Positions 1 to 8,914 of a stretch of DNA of 64,000 bases are shown here, in pieces. The position numbers and the translations under genes are program-made. The stretch is from Nocardiopsis sinuspersici (GTDB lineage: Bacteria > Actinomycetota > Actinomycetes > Streptosporangiales > Streptosporangiaceae). The notes beneath the pieces were generated by a model that was not told where the DNA came from, did not search any database, and saw nothing but the letters and a program-made list of their open reading frames with translations. The DNA lies in contig VWVT01000008.1 of assembly GCA_008638415.1 (NCBI GenBank), positions 186,001-250,000 of the forward strand. Reading direction: 5' to 3'. Numbering within the stretch: position 1 is the stretch's first letter; the number at the start of each line of letters is the position of its first letter.

Positions 1-1065
1 CTGCCCGGCGACGAGGCCGCTGCCGTGCTCCATGGCGGTGAGCAGCGCGGGCACCAACCGTCCGGAGCGCTCCGTGAGCCGGTCGGGGTCGAGGAAGACG
101 CGCAGCGCCCCCGGCGCGAGACCGGCCAGCGCGCGCCGGACCAGGGGCTCGTCCAGGCGGCCGCGCAACCCGGCCACGGTGCCCGGCCAGTGCCGCTCCT
201 GGACGGCGCCCAGGGCCACGGCGGTGAGCCAGAGCGCGAACAGCGGACCCGACTCGGCGCCCAGGTGCTCGGCGCATGCCCGGCGCAACTCTTCCGGCCG
301 CGCGCCCCACTCCCCCAGCACCTCCAGGGTGGGCCGGTGGGCCTCGGGCACGTCGTGGGCGGTGTCGATGACCACGGTGTCGCAGGTGTTCCAGCGCAGG
401 AACGGCAGCAGCGGGGGAACCTCCAGGACCGTCCCGTCGAAGCGGGCGCCCTCCGCGGCGAAGCAGACCGAGCGCCGGATCCCGTGGTCGTCGTTGCCCT
501 TGAGGCTGGGCAGGTCCTCGTGCTCGACCAGGTTGGGCACCGCGGTCAGGGCGGGGACCCCGCGCTCCCGCAGGAACCGCAGGGCGGCGCGGTCGTCGGA
601 ACGGCCGCCGGCGTCCTCCATGAAACGGCCCATGCCGATCGCCAGGTCCCGCGGCAGGAGCAGGGCGAGCGTGGGCATGTAGGGGTTGATGACGGGGACC
701 GCGCCGGATCCGGTGAGAACCGCCCACCGCGCCAGGTAGGCGGTGCGCGAACCCCATTCCACGAAAAGGGAGACCGCGGCTTCGGGGTGCCTTTCCACGA
801 TTTCGCGCACGGACGCCGGAAAGTCCGCGCACACGCGTACGTCGTCCTGCAGGACCAGGTGGTGGGTGGAGTCGAAACGGGCCGCGTCGGAGAAGGCGAC
901 CTGGGAGGCGCGCAGGGAACTGGGCGGACCACCGGGATCGGGGTCCAGGGCCAGGGAGCTGTCGGCGATCCCCAGGGAGTCCAGGACCCGGCGGGCGGAT
1001 CCGCTTCTGCTGGGATGGGCCATGACCGACGCGGACAGCACGACGGAGGAAAGGGGTTTCGGCAT
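1..1065 (-). CDS. glycosyltransferase-like protein, 3' end outside window
   Basis: An open frame of 355 codons runs leftwards from the ATG at 1065 to the window edge without a stop, so the C-terminus is missing. It begins MPKPLSSVVLSASVMAHPSR and contains a short acidic motif, VLQDD, near residue 73. A conserved MAHPSR start plus an LQDD motif is typical of small actinobacterial and phage proteins with a GT-A-like glycosyltransferase fold, where the acidic pair binds a metal/nucleotide-sugar. Codon third positions are almost all G/C, which supports this frame over others on either strand. It is transcribed divergently from the SARP-type regulator, with 232 bp between the starts. Acceptor and sugar are unknown. 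The coding call is firm and the functional call is tentative. Confidence 0.7.
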   Translation of the reverse strand, partial: MPKPLSSVVLSASVMAHPSRSGSARRVLDSLGIADSSLALDPDPGGPPSSLRASQVAFSDAARFDSTHHLVLQDDVRVCADFPASVREIVERHPEAAVSLFVEWGSRTAYLARWAVLTGSGAVPVINPYMPTLALLLPRDLAIGMGRFMEDAGGRSDDRAALRFLRERGVPALTAVPNLVEHEDLPSLKGNDDHGIRRSVCFAAEGARFDGTVLEVPPLLPFLRWNTCDTVVIDTAHDVPEAHRPTLEVLGEWGARPEELRRACAEHLGAESGPLFALWLTAVALGAVQERHWPGTVAGLRGRLDEPLVRRALAGLAPGALRVFLDPDRLTERSGRLVPALLTAMEHGSGLVAGQ

Positions 1066-1297
1066 ATTCCCAGAATAATCACAGGAAACAGGAAAGCAAG
1101 CCGCCGGGAGATAAATACCTTTTCTCGAAAAAACCCTACCCCGCCAGGTTAGCACGCGGGCATTCGATCATTCAATTCTCCTTTTCCGGAAGCGGAGCGG
1201 ATCCGCCCGGGATCTCGGAGATGCGGTTTCCGGGGGAGGAGGCTCCTGTGGGCACGTCCGGGGTGGATCCTGTCCCGGTCTCGGGGAGAATGCCGGT
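1066..1297. promoter_or_regulatory. divergent promoter region
   Basis: This 232-bp stretch separates two divergent starts (1065 leftwards, 1298 rightwards). Its left two thirds is clearly AT-richer than its surroundings, with A and T runs around 1066-1180, as expected for promoters in this high-GC genome. No clear palindrome was seen. Confidence 0.4.
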
Positions 1298-4200
1298 ATG
1301 CGTGTCGAAGTCCTGGGTCCCCTGCGAGTGGTCGCCGACGGCCGTACCACGGACGTCGGCGGTCCCCGGCTGCGCGCCCTGCTGGCCCGGCTCGCGCTGG
1401 AGGCGGGACACCGGGTCGGCCACCGCACCCTGGCCGACGCCCTCTGGCCGGAGGCCGAGGCGGCGGAGGGACCGGAGAACCCCGTCTCCGCGCTGCACTC
1501 CCTGGTCTCCCGGCTGCGCCGGGCCCTGCCCGAGCCCGGCCTCCTCCGCTCCGAACCGTCCGGGTACCGCCTGGACGTTCCCGCCGAAGCCGTCGACGCC
1601 CTGCTCTTCGAACGCCTGGTGCTGCGGGGGCACGACGCCCTGCGGTCCGGGCGGCACGCGGCGGCCGCCGAACACCTCTCCCGGGCCCTTGGCCTGTGGC
1701 GGGGCGACCCTCTGGCCGACGTCGGCCCCCTGCCCTACGCCGAGGCCGCGGTGGTGCGGTTGCGGGAGGTCCGCCTGGGCGCGTTGGAGGACCGGGCCGA
1801 GGCCGGGCTGGCCCTTCCCGGCGAGGCCCCGCGCGCCGCCGAACTGGAGCGGCTGGCCGCCGCGCACCCCCTGCGCGAGCGCCTGCGCACGCTGCTCGTC
1901 ACGGTGCTCGACGCCGAGGGCAGGCGCGCCGAGGCCCTGGCCGCCTACGAGGCCTACCGGACCCGCCTGGCCGAGGAGCTGGGCTCCGGCCCCGGGCCGG
2001 AGCTGCGCGCCCTCCACCTGCGGATCCTGCGCGAGGAACCCGCTCCCGAACCCGCGCCCGTGCCCGCACCGCGCGGCAACCTGCGCGCCCCGCTGACCAC
2101 CTTCGTCGGCAGGGAGGACGAACGCAGGCTCGTCGGGGAGCGGCTGGCCGAGCACAGGCTGGTCACCCTGGTCGGCCCCGGCGGAGTGGGCAAGACCCGC
2201 CTGGCGTCGGTCGCCGCCGCCGACACCGCCGGCCGGGCATGGCTGGTGGAGCTGGGAGCCGTCACCGAACCCGACGCCGTTCCCCACGCGGTGGCCGGGG
2301 CGCTGGGCCTGCGGGTGTCCACCCTGGTGGAAGCCCTGTCCGTCACCGACACCCTGCTGGTCCTGGACTGCTGCGAGCACGTCGTCGACTCGGCCGCCCG
2401 GCTGGCCGAGGAACTGCTGGGACGCTGCCCGCGGCTGCGTGTCCTGGCCACCGGCCGCGAGCCGCTCGGCGTCCCCGGGGAGGCCCTGTGCCCGGTCTCC
2501 CCGCTCACTCCGGAGGCCGCGGAAGAGCTGTTCACCGACCGGGCGCGGGCGGTGCGCCCGGACTTCTCCCCCACCGGCGAGGTGGCCCGGATCTGCCGGC
2601 GCCTGGACCGCCTTCCCCTGTCCATAGAACTGGCCGCCGCACGCCTGCGCTCGATGTCGTTGGAGACGCTCGCCGGTGGTCTGGACCGCCGGTTCCGGAT
2701 CCTGGGCGGTGGCAGCCGTACGGCACCGCCCCGCCACCGCACCCTGCGCGGGGTGGTCGCGTGGAGCTGGGACCTGCTCACCGGCACCGAACGCGACGCC
2801 GCCGAGCGGCTGTCCGTCTTCGCCTCGTCCCTCACCGTGGCGGCCGCCGAGCACGTCGGCGTCACCGCCGAGACCCTGTACTCCCTGGTGGACAAGTCGC
2901 TGCTGGAGACGAACGGCGACCGGTACCGGATGCTGGACACCATCCGCGAGTACGGACTGGAGCGCCTGGCCTCGACCGACCGGCTGCACGGCGCCCGGGC
3001 CGCCCACGCCGCGTGCTTCCTGGACCTGGCCGAGCGGGCCGAGCCGCACCTGCGGGGACCGGGGCAGACGGAGTGGCTGGCCCGGCTGTCCGCCGACCGC
3101 GACAACCTGCTCGCCGCCCTGGGACACGCCCGCGAGGCCGGCGACACCGGGACCGCCGTACGGCTGGGTGCGGCGCTGGGCATGTTCTGGGCCGTGCACG
3201 GCGACCACGCCAGCGCCGTCGTCCACCTCCGGCCGGTCCTGCGCGCGTCGGCGCCGTGCCCCGCCCACGGCTCCCCGGACGGGCCCGGCCACCGCGGGGA
3301 CGCCGCGGACGCGGACGGCTCAGGCGGTTCCCGGCAGGACACGAACGGCTCAGGCGCTCCCGGGCGGGCCGGGGCGGAGGAGGACTCCGCTGCTTCGGGA
3401 GGAAAGGACGACCTGGTGCGGGAGGCGCGGCTGCGCGCGGCCGCCGCCTACCTGCTCAACGCCACGTTCGCGGGCGAGCTCACCGACGCCCGGGCCGTCG
3501 TCGGCCCGCCGCCGGACGCGTCGGACCCCGTCGGAGCGTTCGTGGCGGCGCTGCTGGCCATGGCCGAGGGCCGGTCCGCCGACGGGACGGCCGCCCTGGA
3601 GCCGCACCTGGCCCACCCCGACCCCTGGACGCGGGCGATGCTCTGGCTGGCCCGCTCCTTCCTGGACGGCACCGCCGGTGACACCGGCTTCGGCCCGAAG
3701 GACGTGGAGCACGCGGTGGCCGCCTTCCGCGAGGCCGGCGAGCGGTGGGGGCTGTCGATGCTGCTGATGTCCCTGGCCTACGCCCGTGCCGCGACCGGCG
3801 ACACCGGCGAGGCCGTCGCCATGTTGGAGGAGGCCCAGACCCTGACCCGCGAGCTGGGCACCCACCACGGGCAGCGGGTGTGGCTGGCGATGGCGCACGT
3901 CGACACCGGGAACAGCGACGGCGCACGCGCCCGGTTGGAGGAGGTGGTCGCCGAGGCCGCGTCCATCCGCCAGGTGGCCCTGGCCCGGGTCTGCCTCGCC
4001 GACCTGTCCCGCCACGACGGCGACCTGGCCGGGGCCGGGCGGCACCTCGGCCTCGCCCGCGAGGTGGTGCGGGACGGGGAGCCGCCGGACCGGGCCCTGT
4101 ACTCGGCCGCGGCCGGATACCTGGCCGCGGCCACCGGCGACCCCGAGGCGGCCGCCCGCCACCTGGGCGAGGCCTTCGCGCTGGCCGACGCCATGCCGGA

Positions 4201-4456
4201 CATGCCGATGCTCGCCCAGGTGGCCGTGGGCGTGGCCGACCTGCTCCTCCGGAGGGGGGAGCCGGAGCGGGCGGCGCGGATCCTGGGGACCGCCCACGCC
4301 CTGCGCGGCGGCCCCAACCCGTGCAACCCGGACGTCGCCCGGCTGACCCGTGACCTGCGTGCCCACCGCGCCGCCTACGACCGCGCCAGCCGCCTGACGG
4401 CGGGAGAGGCCCTGGCGGCGGTCCGCGCGGAACGCGACGGCCTGACCGCCCGTTAG
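1298..4456 (+). CDS. SARP/AfsR-type transcriptional regulator (wHTH-BTAD-NB-ARC-TPR)
   Basis: This is a 1052-residue multidomain activator. Residues 1-90 form an OmpR-type winged helix (MRVEVLGPLRV start, DALWPE motif). Residues 95-245 form the bacterial transcriptional activation (BTAD) domain. An NB-ARC/STAND ATPase follows, with Walker A GPGGVGKTR near residue 294 and Walker B LLVLDCCEH near 354. The alanine-rich C-terminal 450 residues look like degenerate TPR repeats. This order is that of large SARP regulators such as AfsR, which bind direct repeats near -35 and activate secondary-metabolite or related genes. A low-complexity Gly/Ser/Asp insert around residues 665-700 separates the ATPase and TPR parts. 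No biosynthetic cluster is visible nearby. The divergent glycosyltransferase-like gene is the only obvious local candidate target. Confidence 0.9.
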   Translation: MRVEVLGPLRVVADGRTTDVGGPRLRALLARLALEAGHRVGHRTLADALWPEAEAAEGPENPVSALHSLVSRLRRALPEPGLLRSEPSGYRLDVPAEAVDALLFERLVLRGHDALRSGRHAAAAEHLSRALGLWRGDPLADVGPLPYAEAAVVRLREVRLGALEDRAEAGLALPGEAPRAAELERLAAAHPLRERLRTLLVTVLDAEGRRAEALAAYEAYRTRLAEELGSGPGPELRALHLRILREEPAPEPAPVPAPRGNLRAPLTTFVGREDERRLVGERLAEHRLVTLVGPGGVGKTRLASVAAADTAGRAWLVELGAVTEPDAVPHAVAGALGLRVSTLVEALSVTDTLLVLDCCEHVVDSAARLAEELLGRCPRLRVLATGREPLGVPGEALCPVSPLTPEAAEELFTDRARAVRPDFSPTGEVARICRRLDRLPLSIELAAARLRSMSLETLAGGLDRRFRILGGGSRTAPPRHRTLRGVVAWSWDLLTGTERDAAERLSVFASSLTVAAAEHVGVTAETLYSLVDKSLLETNGDRYRMLDTIREYGLERLASTDRLHGARAAHAACFLDLAERAEPHLRGPGQTEWLARLSADRDNLLAALGHAREAGDTGTAVRLGAALGMFWAVHGDHASAVVHLRPVLRASAPCPAHGSPDGPGHRGDAADADGSGGSRQDTNGSGAPGRAGAEEDSAASGGKDDLVREARLRAAAAYLLNATFAGELTDARAVVGPPPDASDPVGAFVAALLAMAEGRSADGTAALEPHLAHPDPWTRAMLWLARSFLDGTAGDTGFGPKDVEHAVAAFREAGERWGLSMLLMSLAYARAATGDTGEAVAMLEEAQTLTRELGTHHGQRVWLAMAHVDTGNSDGARARLEEVVAEAASIRQVALARVCLADLSRHDGDLAGAGRHLGLAREVVRDGEPPDRALYSAAAGYLAAATGDPEAAARHLGEAFALADAMPDMPMLAQVAVGVADLLLRRGEPERAARILGTAHALRGGPNPCNPDVARLTRDLRAHRAAYDRASRLTAGEALAAVRAERDGLTAR

Positions 4457-4480
4457 GAACGCCTCCCTCCGGCGCGGTCC

Positions 4481-5104
4481 CTACGCCGGGGCCTTCTCCT
4501 CCCGCTTCCTCTGCTTCCTCAGGAACTCCTCGCGGCAGTCGGAGCAGCAGAACGCGTGCAGCGTCCCCTCCCACTCCAGGGTGACGGTGTCGTCGTTCAG
4601 CGGAACGATCACCCCGCACAGCGGGTCCCGCGCGGCGCGCCCCTGGGCGAGGTCCTCCCGGTAGGGATCGCTCATCATCTCCACGATCCCCTCGGAGCCG
4701 ACCGCCTTGCCGAACACGCCCATGCTGCCCTCGGTGACCCCCATGACCTGCACCTGGACCACCGGTTCCCGGTAGGGCCGCCCGGAGTCGGCCTCGACCT
4801 CGGAGATGACCTTGGTGGCGTAGGCGACCACGGCCCCGCTCATGGCCTTGCGCCACGGGCCCGGCACGTGGAAGCGCACCATGTACCGGGGCGCGGCGTC
4901 GGCGCCGAGGGCGTGCTGGTCGACCACCCACACCCGCGGTTCGTGCACCACCACCTGGAACAGGGAGCCCAGGACCTGCTCCCAGCCCTCGTAGATCTTC
5001 TCGCCCTCGGTCAGCTCGGCCACGGTCCCCAGGCGCTCGGCCAGGCGGCGGAGCCGCTCCGGGTCGAGGGTGCCCTCGGGGACGAACAACTCGATGAACA
5101 TCAT
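4481..5104 (-). CDS. tautomerase-like protein fused to a YHS metal-binding domain
   Basis: This 207-residue protein has two tandem tautomerase/4-OT-like halves (residues 1-75 and 80-150). A C-terminal YHS/TRASH-like domain (about 165-200) carries the motifs DPLCGV and FCCSDC, whose cysteines would bind a metal. The start at 5104 was chosen over longer options because GGAGG lies nine bases upstream. Upstream codons read as arginine-rich noise. Tautomerases use the N-terminal proline exposed after Met removal. Here the chain begins MMFIELFVPEG, so the catalytic Pro-1 is absent and the enzyme activity is doubtful. It converges with the SARP gene (24 bp between stops). A metal-sensing or metal-dependent role is possible but unproven. 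Confidence 0.75.
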   Translation of the reverse strand: MMFIELFVPEGTLDPERLRRLAERLGTVAELTEGEKIYEGWEQVLGSLFQVVVHEPRVWVVDQHALGADAAPRYMVRFHVPGPWRKAMSGAVVAYATKVISEVEADSGRPYREPVVQVQVMGVTEGSMGVFGKAVGSEGIVEMMSDPYREDLAQGRAARDPLCGVIVPLNDDTVTLEWEGTLHAFCCSDCREEFLRKQRKREEKAPA

Positions 5105-5503
5105 CGGAAAACACCTCCACGACGGACGGTGCCCCACCGTCCTGTCAGGAGGCTGCCGATCGGCTGTCAGACCGCGGCGAGCGCAGCGGGGACGGCCCTC
5201 GGGCACCGGGCGCGGGACCGGAGCGGCTCGAAGAGCACGGTCTGGCAGCACGCGGTGGGCGGGCAGCGGGTCCGTCCGCATGGGCGTCGTCACAAGGACG
5301 CGAAACCCCCTGCCAGTACGGGCTTCCAGCAGCGTAATTCGGATCACGCGACTCATCGGGTAAAGCGGGGATGGCATGCTCCTAGCCTCGTGTTGGCGAA
5401 AGAGATTCCCTCACGGGACTTCTGCCGGCGCCCCGCCCGAAGGCGGTTCACGGCGCCCCCCGCGCACCGCTTGTCTGTACTTCTCCCTGCGTTGGAGCCC
5501 TTG
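5105..5503. other. gene-free divergent intergenic region
   Basis: No convincing gene was seen in these 399 bp between the YHS protein and the MFS gene. Codon bias is lost on both strands. A TAGCCT hexamer near 5384 could serve as a -10 for the MFS gene, which would give a leader of about 110 bases. Confidence 0.4.
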
Positions 5504-6865
5504 GTGACCCTTGCTTCCGCACGCCCTGAGCGCCGTGCCCAGACCGTCCCGGACACCCAGAACATCCCGACTTCCCAGAACCCCCTGGTCGGCGACGTGC
5601 CGCCGCAGGCCGGTGCGCCCGAGCGCGACGGGGTAGCTCGTGACCGGAAGGCGTCCCAGACGCGCCGCCGCACGCTGCTGCTCGTGTTCGTCCTCGGGGT
5701 GCTGTCCGCGATCGGCCCGCTCGCCACCGACCTGTACCTGCCCGCGCTGCCGCAGATCGCCTCCGGCCTGGGCACCAGCGAGGCCAGCGTCAAGCTCACC
5801 CTGACCTCGGTGATGGCCGGACTGTCCGTGGGACAGCTCGTCATCGGCCCGCTCAGCGACCGGTGGGGACGCCGCATGCCGCTGCTGGCGGGAATCGGCG
5901 TGTTCACCGCCAGCACCTTCGCCATCGCGGTGGTGGGCAGCGTGGAGATGTTCAGCCTGCTGCGCTTCGTGCAGGGGATGTCGGCAGCGGCCGGACTGGT
6001 GATCTCCCGCGCGGTCGTGCGGGACGTGTTCGACGGCGACGCCGCCGCCACCTTCTTCTCCCGCCTGGTCCTGCTCTCCGGACTGGCTCCCATGCTCGGC
6101 CCGATCCTGGGCGGCCAGCTGCTCGTGCTGGGCCCCTGGCAGCTGATCTTCGCCGTGCTCGGCGTGACCGGTCTGGCGACCTTCGCCCTGGTGCTGTTCG
6201 GTATGCCCGAGAGCCTGCCGGCCGAGCAGCGTGAGCGGGTCAGCCCGCGGGCGCAGATGCGGGTGTTCGGCCGCCTGCTGCGCGACATCCGCTTCACCGG
6301 CCCGACGCTCACGCTCGCGCTGAGCTTCGGAATGAGCTTCACCTACATCTCGACCTTCTCCTTCGTGTCCCACTCCCGCTTCGAGGCCAGCGCCCAGGAG
6401 TTCAGCCTGGTGTTCGCGGTGACCACGCTCGGGATGATCCTCGGCAACCAGGTGAACGTGTTCCTGATCCGCCACGTCGAGATCTACCGCCGCATGTTCC
6501 TGGGACTGGCCGGATCGATCGTGTCCGTGGCCTCGCTGGTGGCGCTGGACGCATCGGGCAACGCGAACCTGGTGACGGTGACCGCAGCGCTGTTCGTGAT
6601 GATGGTGTTCACCGGCCTGGTGTCGCCGAACGCGACCGCGCTGGCCCTGGACGGGCAGTCGCCGAAGATCGCCGGGAGCGGCTCGGCCCTGCTGGGCACG
6701 CTCCAGTTCGGCCTCGGCTCCGGCCTGGCCTCGATCCCCGGCATGACCGGTCCGGTCACCATGGCCAGCATGACCGCGGTCATGCTCGCCACGGCCGTCG
6801 GCGCCGCGGTGGTGTTCACCGCGTTCGCCATGCGCGTCCGGCGCACCTCGCTGGTCGCCGCCTGA
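5504..6865 (+). CDS. MFS multidrug transporter, Bcr/CflA subfamily
   Basis: This 453-residue membrane protein has about twelve hydrophobic segments from residue 50 onward. Early motifs ATDLYLPALP and the loop GPLSDRWGRR are hallmarks of the Bcr/CflA drug:proton antiporter branch of the major facilitator superfamily. The GTG at 5504 was preferred as start because GGAG lies six bases before it. Further upstream the open frame reads as the antisense of the neighbouring gene and is not coding. The first 50 residues are a polar cytoplasmic tail. It stands alone, with a small hairpin after its stop. Substrate cannot be read from sequence. Confidence 0.88.
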   Translation: MTLASARPERRAQTVPDTQNIPTSQNPLVGDVPPQAGAPERDGVARDRKASQTRRRTLLLVFVLGVLSAIGPLATDLYLPALPQIASGLGTSEASVKLTLTSVMAGLSVGQLVIGPLSDRWGRRMPLLAGIGVFTASTFAIAVVGSVEMFSLLRFVQGMSAAAGLVISRAVVRDVFDGDAAATFFSRLVLLSGLAPMLGPILGGQLLVLGPWQLIFAVLGVTGLATFALVLFGMPESLPAEQRERVSPRAQMRVFGRLLRDIRFTGPTLTLALSFGMSFTYISTFSFVSHSRFEASAQEFSLVFAVTTLGMILGNQVNVFLIRHVEIYRRMFLGLAGSIVSVASLVALDASGNANLVTVTAALFVMMVFTGLVSPNATALALDGQSPKIAGSGSALLGTLQFGLGSGLASIPGMTGPVTMASMTAVMLATAVGAAVVFTAFAMRVRRTSLVAA

Positions 6866-6874
6866 GTGTCGGTG

Positions 6875-6894
6875 CGGACCACTAGCCTGGTCCG
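6875..6894 (+). terminator. hairpin after MFS gene
   Basis: Arms CGGACCA and TGGTCCG (7 bp) enclose a 6-base loop ten bases after the MFS stop. There is no T tract. The loop side also contains TAGCCT, which could instead be the -10 of the following gene, so the role is uncertain. Confidence 0.4.
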
Positions 6895-6923
6895 TCCGCG
6901 ACGGCGAATCCAAGGAGCTCATC

Positions 6924-7436
6924 GTGTTCCCCGATCCCCAAGCCCGTTCCCTGACGGACGAGGCACCCGGCGCGTGGGAGGAGGTACTCCCCCACCTGGC
7001 GGAGTCCGCCGGAACGTGCTGGCTGACCGTGACGCGCGCGGACGGCCGACCGCACACCCGGCCGCTGCTGTCGGTGTGGGTGGACGGCCGGCCGTGCTTC
7101 GCCTCCGGTGAGGGCACCGCCAAGTCGCGGCTGCTGACCGCCTCTCCCGAGGTGAGCCTGGCGTTCACCACCGGGCGGATGGACGTGGTGGTGGAGGGCG
7201 CGGTCGAGCGGGTGCTGGGTCCGGACCGGCTGGAGCGGATCGCCGCCGCCTACGCCGAGCGCCACGGTTGGGCGCCGGTCGCAAAGGACGGTGAGCTGAC
7301 CGGGCCGGACGGTGCTCCGACCGCCGGTCCCCCGCCCTACCGGGTGTTCGCGGTCGTCCCGTCGACGGTGTACGCGTTCCCCGTCGCCGAACTGCCGCAC
7401 GGACCCACCCGGTGGCGGTTCGACGTGTGGCCCTGA
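6924..7436 (+). CDS. pyridoxamine 5'-phosphate oxidase-family (FMN split-barrel) protein
   Basis: This 170-residue cytoplasmic protein has the split-barrel pattern: WLTVTRADGRPHTRPLLSVW, then KSRLL and VVVEGAVERV. It lacks the full set of PdxH substrate residues, so it belongs with the general-stress or F420/FMN-binding members of the superfamily that reduce or bind small molecules. The GTG start at 6924 has AAGGAG seven bases upstream. It lies 58 bp after the MFS gene on the same strand and may be co-expressed. Cofactor (FMN or F420) cannot be decided by eye. Confidence 0.8.
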   Translation: MFPDPQARSLTDEAPGAWEEVLPHLAESAGTCWLTVTRADGRPHTRPLLSVWVDGRPCFASGEGTAKSRLLTASPEVSLAFTTGRMDVVVEGAVERVLGPDRLERIAAAYAERHGWAPVAKDGELTGPDGAPTAGPPPYRVFAVVPSTVYAFPVAELPHGPTRWRFDVWP

Positions 7437-7667
7437 ACGGGGTCCCGGGTCCGCGCACGGCGGTGCACACGGGTGCGGTGGGGCATACGTCCCGATGTCG
7501 CGGGATGAGCGAGAAGACGTGTGAGGCCGGGCGGACATCCGGTTCCGGACGGACAAGCGGGTCCGGGTACCGGGTGCCGACTCAGGTGCAACGTCCCGTC
7601 TCGCGGGTAGGTCTCCAGCGAGAAGTCAACGCCACCTCCCCATCCCACGACCCCCTGGAGGCAGAGA

Positions 7668-7877
7668 GTGCGCGTACGGATCGTTCTTTCGACCCTTGTC
7701 GTCATATGGCTGCTCATCGGACTGGTCGCCGCGTTCCAGCGCGGCCTGTTCACCAGGGACGAGGCCTCGTGCTCGAACCTGGGACACACCGTCGGGACCA
7801 TCTTCGTCGGTCCGCTGAACTACGTGGGCGTGAACCCGACCATCGAGTGCCCGCCCCTTCCCGAGCCCTCCGAGTAA
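7668..7877 (+). CDS. small conserved membrane protein
   Basis: This 69-residue protein starts with GTG after a TGGAGG ribosome site. One N-terminal transmembrane helix (about residues 5-22) is followed by a short exported part with two cysteines (SCSN and IECPP) that could form a disulfide, and an acidic C-terminus. Small proteins of this shape recur in Actinobacteria. No function is known to me. It is followed at once by a strong terminator, so it is a one-gene transcript. Confidence 0.75.
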   Translation: MRVRIVLSTLVVIWLLIGLVAAFQRGLFTRDEASCSNLGHTVGTIFVGPLNYVGVNPTIECPPLPEPSE

Positions 7878-7896
7878 CAGCGTCCCGATCTGCTGC

Positions 7897-7928
7897 GGCG
7901 CCGCACCCCTTCCACGGGGTGCGGCGCC
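7897..7928 (+). terminator. strong GC hairpin terminator
   Basis: A perfect 13-bp stem (GGCGCCGCACCCC / GGGGTGCGGCGCC) with a 6-base loop starts 19 bases after the small membrane-protein stop. There is no T run, which is usual for actinobacterial terminators. Confidence 0.8.
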
Positions 7929-8043
7929 GACCCGTGTCCGTCGGTCCCCGGCGCCGCTCCCCGCCGTCCGCGGCGCGGCCCGGGGCCGCGTGACCGGCTT
8001 GCGAAGCGCCTCCGCGGCTCGTTTCGGCGCCGCGCCGCCCCGC

Positions 8044-8790
8044 TCACCGCTGGGCGGCGGGTCGGACGACGATCTCGTTGACGTCGACGTCCGGGGGCTG
8101 GCCGAGGGCGAAGGAGATCGCCCCGGCGATGGCGTCGGCGGGCAGCGCGTGCCTCCGGTAGGTGCGCATGGCCTCCCGCGCGGCCGGGTCGGTGATGTGC
8201 TCGGCGAGCTCGCTCTCGACCACCCCAGGGGAGACGGTGGTCACCCGGATGGCCGGGTCGAGTTCGAGCCGCAGCCCCTCGGTGATCGCCCACGCGGCGA
8301 ACTTGGTCCCCGAGTACACCGCCGAGGTGGGGACCACCTCGTGGGCTCCGACCGAGGCGATGGTCACCAGGTGCCCGGATCCCTGGCGCTGGAAGTGCGG
8401 CAGTGTCGCGGCGACACCGTTCAGCAGGCCCCTCACGTTCACGTCGACCATCTGGTTCCACTCCTCGACCAGGAGCGCGTCCATCCTGGACAGGGGCATG
8501 ACGCCGGCGTTGTTGACGAGGGCGTCGACCCTCCCCCGCTCGCTCACCGTGTCGTCGACCACGGCGCGCACGCTCTGGAGGTCGGTGACGTCGAGGCGCC
8601 GGTGCACGGCGCTGCCGCCGGAGTCCCGGATGCGCCGGACGAGCGCCTCCAGCCGTTCCTCCCGCCGCGCTCCGAGCACGACGTGGTGTCCCTCCGAGGC
8701 CAGGCGCAGCGCGGCGGCCTCGCCGATCCCGCTGCTCGCCCCGGTCACGACGACCACCTTGCGGGCCGTGTCCTGTGGCTGTTCCGTCAT
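8044..8790 (-). CDS. SDR-family oxidoreductase
   Basis: This is a 248-residue classical short-chain dehydrogenase. It shows the cofactor motif TGASSGIG near residue 17, the structural NNAG, and catalytic Ser-Tyr-Lys with YSGTK. The ARREER segment after the second strand suggests NADP(H). The start at 8790 follows AGGAGGAAGAC. The longer frame crosses the promoter of the divergent regulator. It is transcribed divergently from an MmyB-type XRE regulator, a very common pairing in which the regulator controls the dehydrogenase. Substrate is unknown. Confidence 0.9.
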   Translation of the reverse strand: MTEQPQDTARKVVVVTGASSGIGEAAALRLASEGHHVVLGARREERLEALVRRIRDSGGSAVHRRLDVTDLQSVRAVVDDTVSERGRVDALVNNAGVMPLSRMDALLVEEWNQMVDVNVRGLLNGVAATLPHFQRQGSGHLVTIASVGAHEVVPTSAVYSGTKFAAWAITEGLRLELDPAIRVTTVSPGVVESELAEHITDPAAREAMRTYRRHALPADAIAGAISFALGQPPDVDVNEIVVRPAAQR

Positions 8791-8860
8791 GTCTTCCTCC
8801 TGGATCACTGGGTACGGCCAGTCTTCGCGGGGCCCGGTGGCGAAGGAAGACCGCGGCCTT

Positions 8861-8881
8861 CCTGGGTGTGACGCACCCAGG
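8861..8881. promoter_or_regulatory. palindromic operator candidate between SDR and XRE genes
   Basis: CCTGGGTG and CACCCAGG form 8-bp arms around TGACG. The site lies 33 bp upstream of the regulator start, where it would overlap a -35 element. TACGCT at 8902-8907 is a plausible -10 for the regulator. It is likely bound by the divergent XRE regulator. This is inferred from position and symmetry only. Confidence 0.55.
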
Positions 8882-8914
8882 CAGGACGGCCCGCCGGGAC
8901 CTACGCTGGGTGCC

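Noticed and set aside
1172..3292. 706-codon open frame on the minus strand
   Set aside because: It is the antisense shadow of the SARP gene. It has Gln/Gly/Pro-rich composition and no family motif, while the plus frame has Walker motifs.
1298..4456. Secondary-metabolite gene cluster controlled by the SARP regulator
   Set aside because: No synthase, tailoring or resistance genes in cluster order surround it. The regulator alone is not enough.
4556..5503. Upstream half of the 769-codon frame ending with the MFS gene
   Set aside because: It reads as His/Gly/Pro-rich antisense of the YHS gene and non-coding DNA. A ribosome site supports GTG 5504.
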